Origin: Sphingobacterium sp. UBA5670
GTDB taxonomy: Bacteria; Bacteroidota; Bacteroidia; Sphingobacteriales; Sphingobacteriaceae
DNA length: 64,000 nt
NCBI RefSeq assembly: GCF_002420705.1
Contig: NZ_DIIM01000021.1
Span: 466,581 to 530,580 of the forward strand
Direction of reading: 5' to 3'
Positions 60,157 to 64,000 of the stretch are shown here, piece after piece; position 1 is the first letter of the stretch, and each line of letters begins with the position of its first letter. The translations under genes were made by a program, and so were the position numbers. The notes beneath the pieces were generated by a model that saw nothing but the letters and a program-made list of their open reading frames with translations, was not told the DNA's origin and searched no databases.

Positions 60157-61214
60157 AATGGTATAGTAAGTTTAACCTTATAGAGCGCCTCAGTTGTTGA
60201 TACCAAAAGTTCATAATCGTTTCGGTATAGGAGATCCAACCGTCTTTTCGCATTGGCCAATCCCAGTCCACTATATTTACTTTGCGAAAATGGACTGTCG
60301 GCATCTTTCGAATTTTCACATTCAAAACAAAGTTGTTGATCCAGCTCCGAAAAACGTATGCTGATGAAAGTATGCCCATCTCCGGCGCTGAGACTGTGTT
60401 TAATGGCATTTTCAACAAAAGCCGTAAAAAGATGTGGCGGTAAAAATACGCCCTTCTTTTCCAGTTCTGCCCCACAGGATATATGTGTAGTCAGGTTGTC
60501 TCGACGGATTTCTTCCAATTTCAGAAAATTGGATATAAAGTTGATCTCTGACTTTAACAGCGTCTTGTCATCGTTATTTTCGTATAGCTGATACCTCAAG
60601 AAGTCAGATAACTTGATGATGACTTCCGTTGCCATAATAGGATCTTTTCGAATCAATGCCTTCACATTGTTGAGCATGTTGAACAAAAAATGCGGCTGAA
60701 TCTGATTCTTCAAGGAAATAAGTTCTGTAGTCAGAGCCAGGTTTTTCAGCTCAGAAATCCGCTTATTATCCTCCAGCCAACGTTTGAAAAGCTTAAATGT
60801 CGTGGTCGTCAAAATAATGGGCAAACAGATAAATAACGCGGCAATCAGCCCCATAGAATCCGACTCGGGCTTTTTTATAGCTGGTATATGGATCGCATAG
60901 ATGTAATTGGCAATGTACATCACCACAAGTAGACTGGCGGTCACGAGCAGTATTAATGCCAGGATATATAGCTCATATTTCCCTTTAAAGAAAAATTTTG
61001 GTATAAGCACATACATGTTGACGTAAAACATACAGACAAATACAAACCAAAGGATAATGGAGAAATAAAACCGATAACTACCTTGAAAATGAGAACTCGA
61101 ATTAGCATTTGCGAACAGTAACAACAAACCAATCAGAAAAAACACATGCCGTAATGGCCTGAATTTATTTTCTGTAAAGTATCTTAAGACAATGCTATTA
61201 TTGAAGTCTTGCAT
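60153..61214 (-). CDS. LytS-type sensor histidine kinase
   Basis: Protein of 353 residues: four hydrophobic segments in the first 155, then a His_kinase domain with the phospho-acceptor His195 in IQPHFLFNMLNNVKALI and an ATP-binding part (FVENAIKHSLSAGDG; SGLGLANAKRRLDLLY). No extracellular sensor domain is seen, so the membrane part itself likely senses. Partner of the LytTR regulator overlapping its 3' end. The outer-membrane barrel gene that starts divergently at 61450 is a possible target. Confidence 0.93.
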   Translation of the reverse strand: MQDFNNSIVLRYFTENKFRPLRHVFFLIGLLLLFANANSSSHFQGSYRFYFSIILWFVFVCMFYVNMYVLIPKFFFKGKYELYILALILLVTASLLVVMYIANYIYAIHIPAIKKPESDSMGLIAALFICLPIILTTTTFKLFKRWLEDNKRISELKNLALTTELISLKNQIQPHFLFNMLNNVKALIRKDPIMATEVIIKLSDFLRYQLYENNDDKTLLKSEINFISNFLKLEEIRRDNLTTHISCGAELEKKGVFLPPHLFTAFVENAIKHSLSAGDGHTFISIRFSELDQQLCFECENSKDADSPFSQSKYSGLGLANAKRRLDLLYRNDYELLVSTTEALYKVKLTIPL

Positions 61215-61449
61215 GCATTAGAATAATTTTAACCTGAATAGCAAAAATAAGGGTTTTCTTCGCAACTATCGGATCTCTTATACAAAGGGCTCATTTTTTT
61301 ATACCAAAAAGCAGTGTGCAAAAGTTGGGTATTCCTTTTCAATGTCCCAATGAATGGAGCTTTTGTATAATAACCAGACCTGTTGGTCTAAAAAAAAATT
61401 CCAGCCTATAAATTTCATTTATTCTTACAGCGATTTTAATCACACATTT

Positions 61450-62427
61450 ATGCAAAAGATACTTTTCATGTTTATGCTGCTGCCCGGATTATCTACTTCC
61501 ATCGCACAGACTAAAGATAGCGTACAACAAAAAGTCAAGGCTGTTGTCACCGACAAATTTCCGATTACACGGGTCCTCAACTTGACCTATGAATCAAATA
61601 CAGGATACAGCTACTCATCAAGATACCAAGGCCATGATTTACCCAAAACAAAAGTGGAATCCATGTACCAAGCCGGGGGCAGTATTAACATTAACTTTTT
61701 AAAGAGCAGAACCTGGAACCTAGGAACCAATATCGGGTATCAGCTCACTTCCATCAACTCCAATCGTCTAGATCCCACAACGCAATCCATAACACATTCG
61801 ACCCATCAATATCATTATCACTACGAATCGCTCAACCTTACCCGTTATTCACGCTTATGGGGTAAAATAGCATTCTATACCGCAACGGTCGCCGCTAATG
61901 GAAGTGAAAAAGCAATCGAACGTATTAATGGGATACTATCTGCTACGGTGGTACTAAAAGCCACACGGGATATTCAAATGGCTGTTGGTCTTATCGGTTT
62001 TATAGATCCTGCCGCAATTATTCCTGTTTTCCCGACCTTCGCCTACAAACAACAATATGCCAATGGCCTGATACTTGATGTAATCTTGCCAAAAGGAGCA
62101 TATCTTCGGAAAGAGATCTTAAGGAATGGACGGGTTTCTATTGGTTCAGATCTAAATAGTACAATCTTTTACCTCCATGATTTCCAGGGCTCCGACAAAG
62201 TATACACCTTTAGCCAGATGGAAATCAATTCGGGTCTGACTTATGAGCATAATTTGGGACGATCTTTTATTGCCACCCTGAAGTCGGGTGTAAAAACAAT
62301 TCCTCGTGCTCGGATATTTGAAAAAAATAAGCCCCAACGCGATTATGTATGGGAGGCGAGCCCCGGTCCCTCTTTTTATATGAATGCAGGACTTTCTTTC
62401 AACCCCTTTGCTAAGAAAAGAAGATAG
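61450..62427 (+). CDS. Outer-membrane beta-barrel protein, unknown function
   Basis: From the ATG at 61450 (MQKILFMFMLLPGLSTSIAQ) the protein has 325 residues with a signal peptide cleaved after AQ; the frame upstream to 61354 has no family-like sequence. The rest alternates polar/aromatic residues typical of barrel strands (RVLNLTYESNTGYSYSSRYQG, FSQMEINSGLTYEHNLGRSF) and ends with GLSFNPFAKKRR; the final Phe lies before a basic tail. It resembles small DUF6268-type barrels, which I note only as a possibility. Next to the LytS/LytTR pair. Confidence 0.7.
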   Translation: MQKILFMFMLLPGLSTSIAQTKDSVQQKVKAVVTDKFPITRVLNLTYESNTGYSYSSRYQGHDLPKTKVESMYQAGGSININFLKSRTWNLGTNIGYQLTSINSNRLDPTTQSITHSTHQYHYHYESLNLTRYSRLWGKIAFYTATVAANGSEKAIERINGILSATVVLKATRDIQMAVGLIGFIDPAAIIPVFPTFAYKQQYANGLILDVILPKGAYLRKEILRNGRVSIGSDLNSTIFYLHDFQGSDKVYTFSQMEINSGLTYEHNLGRSFIATLKSGVKTIPRARIFEKNKPQRDYVWEASPGPSFYMNAGLSFNPFAKKRR

Positions 62428-62456
62428 ACTATTAAGTGCTCATTTATTGAAATACT

Positions 62457-62642
62457 TTATCCTTCATCTCTTGTATTTTTGATTAACCCGATGCCTGAAA
62501 AGAAAAATAACAAGGATATCACCCCGACGACGATGAGTGTCATATTGGTTGTATCCCTATGAATCAACCCATTTCCTGTATAAATAAGTCCAACGATACC
62601 TAGTATCGTTAATACTGTTCCAAAAATTCGCTTTACATTCAT
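62457..62642 (-). CDS. DUF3185 family small membrane protein
   Basis: Small protein of 61 residues with two hydrophobic segments (VLTILGIVGLIYTGNGLIH and VVGVISLLFFFSGIGLI) joined by a short polar loop (RDTTNMTL). This matches the DUF3185 pattern in length and sequence. Function unknown. The gene is convergent with the barrel-protein gene and has its ATG at 62642. Confidence 0.75.
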   Translation of the reverse strand: MNVKRIFGTVLTILGIVGLIYTGNGLIHRDTTNMTLIVVGVISLLFFFSGIGLIKNTRDEG

Positions 62643-62928
62643 AATGTATTATTCTTTGTAGTGGCACCGACTCTGTTGCACCAGAATTAGGCTGCACTGA
62701 ATATGCCGCTGCAATAGTCGCGTGCGGCCTATTTTAAATCTTAACGATCGTTCTATCTTAACACAACGATAAAGCGAAAAAGGTTTTAAATTATTTATAA
62801 GAAGTTTAATCCAAAAACCTCATGCAGCAGAAAAATTTAAAATTGAAGCAAAGCTCCCATATGAACGATGAAACAAAATCCGCGAGACATCGTTGTTTAC
62901 AATAAAAGAATAAAATCTTATTATATTC
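62643..62928. other. Divergent intergenic region
   Basis: About 290 bases between the DUF3185 gene and the AraC gene. I see nothing beyond a short CG-rich stretch (62700-62740) and no gene. Confidence 0.4.
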
Positions 62929-63915
62929 GTGTATTCCAGATCAGTCAAACCTGATAAACCTGGTTTAGAACAACAGATAAAAATGATTGAAGCAGGGAAC
63001 ATCGAGTCCAATTCACTGTTTGAGCTTTATACAGCTTTGCAACTACCCGTAGACTTATTTGATTTAACGGCAGGCTTTACAATATTCAATCTCAATGAAA
63101 TTGGATTTAAGCTCCCCTTTGTATCCAGTTCTTACAGGCCCAATTTCTTTTCATTCCTTTTTGTCGGTGATGGAAAAGGCAGATACACCATAGACGACCA
63201 AACTTTTGAAGTCGTTCCTCATTCGATCTATTTTACAAATCCAAGCAATTATCGTACATTTAGCTGGAATGAGATTAATGATATCATCCTGATCACTTTT
63301 GATGAATCATTTTTAAAAAAATATATTGGTGAAGATGTCTACACAGATTTTCCATTTTTGCTGACTGAATTGGTCCGGCCAAAAGTAGTATCTGACGATT
63401 TTTTTCAGGACGTAAAATTAATTAATCAGCAACTATTGGACACGTACCTACGACATAGTCCTTCCAAATATAAAATCATTGGTCATCTGCTCGCAGTCAT
63501 TCTATTTCAGATAAAAGAACACATCTGGCAGGACTACAATCCCATCTATGAGGGCAATCGGAGTTCGCAAATTGTGATTTCTTTCAAACGATTATTAGAA
63601 CAACATTATCGCGACCTGAGCGCTGGTAAAGCGGAAATCGCGTTTCGTGTACAAGACTATGCGTTCGCCCAAAACTTGCATCCTAATTACCTAAGCAGTG
63701 TCATCAAGAGCAAAACTGGAAAAAATATTACCACCTGGATTTCTGAGAAATCTCTCATTGAAGCCCGGTCTTTACTCAAAAACAGTACACGCTCCATTAA
63801 AGAGATTACCTATAAACTTGGTTTCACTGAAACCGCCCATTTTAGTAATTTTTTCAAAAAACATACGGGCTTATCTCCCCTCCGGTACCGCCAGTCCATC
63901 CAGCAATCAAATTAG
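62929..63915 (+). CDS. AraC family transcriptional regulator
   Basis: Protein of 328 residues from a GTG at 62929; an ATG at 62983 (MIEAGNIESNSLFELY) would give 310 residues and could be the true start. The N-terminal part contains a cupin-like sensing domain (FNLNEIGFKLPFVSSSYRPNF ... IYFTNPSNYRTFSW), the C-terminal 100 residues the AraC double helix-turn-helix (VQDYAFAQNLHPNYLSSVIKSKTG; KEITYKLGFTETAHFSNFFKK; TGLSPLRYRQS). A partial minus-strand gene appears to overlap its 3' end by 9 bases. Confidence 0.85.
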   Translation: MYSRSVKPDKPGLEQQIKMIEAGNIESNSLFELYTALQLPVDLFDLTAGFTIFNLNEIGFKLPFVSSSYRPNFFSFLFVGDGKGRYTIDDQTFEVVPHSIYFTNPSNYRTFSWNEINDIILITFDESFLKKYIGEDVYTDFPFLLTELVRPKVVSDDFFQDVKLINQQLLDTYLRHSPSKYKIIGHLLAVILFQIKEHIWQDYNPIYEGNRSSQIVISFKRLLEQHYRDLSAGKAEIAFRVQDYAFAQNLHPNYLSSVIKSKTGKNITTWISEKSLIEARSLLKNSTRSIKEITYKLGFTETAHFSNFFKKHTGLSPLRYRQSIQQSN

Positions 63916-64000
63916 TACATTGCCAATTTCCTTTTTTATTTCCATGACCATACACTTCGTATTCCGTAAATCGACAACATCTATGTCGAATAACAAGTGG
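63907..64000 (-). CDS. C-terminal end of an unknown protein, partial
   Basis: The minus strand is open from the window edge to a stop at 63907-63909 and encodes HLLFDIDVVDLRNTKCMVME followed by IKKEIGNVLI. It looks like a real C-terminus with alternating beta and alpha character, but is too short to assign. Overlaps the AraC 3' end by nine bases, convergent. Confidence 0.4.
   Translation of the reverse strand, partial: HLLFDIDVVDLRNTKCMVMEIKKEIGNVLI

Noticed and set aside
59063..61355. Recurring TTTGTATAA motif near the second LytS/LytTR pair as a regulator site
   Set aside because: The motif is A+T-rich, similar copies occur elsewhere in the window, and the positions show no regular spacing.

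Overview
The window looks like chromosome of a Bacteroidota member of the Sphingobacteriaceae, most like Sphingobacterium. I infer this from the moderate A+T richness, a complete SusC/SusD polysaccharide utilisation locus with a hybrid two-component regulator, LytTR-type two-component pairs, AraC/HxlR/PadR/Crp regulators next to small redox enzymes, lipoproteins with LSSC-type lipoboxes, and promoters that fit the Bacteroidota pattern (TTTG, about 19-20 bases, TAnnTTTG). I saw no rRNA, tRNA, insertion sequence, phage gene or CRISPR array.

Layout. 0-13 kb: start of a SusC-type receptor, then short redox and sugar-enzyme units (two SDRs, each beside its own regulator, a cold-shock-domain fusion, two Gfo/Idh/MocA proteins, an FAD dehydrogenase, two aldo/keto reductases, an EamA transporter). 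13-18 kb: a LytS/LytTR pair followed by a TonB-dependent receptor, and a phosphonatase-like HAD enzyme. 18-24 kb: Crp/DoxX pair, a DoxX-like membrane protein with an AraC regulator, and a GH16 enzyme. 24-29 kb: phosphate transporter with universal stress protein, Yip1-like protein, alpha/beta hydrolase, and a DUF2306-like gene broken by a frameshift.

29.3-36.5 kb is the accessory part. A PadR regulator, a HAAS-like membrane protein and a lipoprotein form a tight operon. I read the lipoprotein as a cholesterol-dependent-cytolysin-like (CDC-like) protein without the C-terminal membrane-binding domain 4. It is followed by a pentapeptide-repeat protein and gene-poor, decayed DNA. That DNA holds three separate arrays with an 11-base period; one of them is folded around a perfect 17-base inverted repeat. 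A short MutS-family ATPase and a possible small RNA follow.

36.4-38 kb: a Crp/Fnr regulator and a DJ-1/PfpI protein, with two CRP-like palindromes between them. 38-55 kb: a polysaccharide utilisation locus with SusC, SusD, DUF3823 lipoprotein, tandem GH43, GH2, a hybrid sensor/AraC regulator and a divergent GH20. I infer a galactose- and arabinose-bearing glycan as substrate. 55-64 kb: DUF4382 lipoprotein, PIG-L deacetylase, a second LytS/LytTR pair, an outer-membrane barrel protein and an AraC regulator.

The items most worth follow-up are the PadR-controlled CDC-like lipoprotein operon and the 11-base-period arrays.
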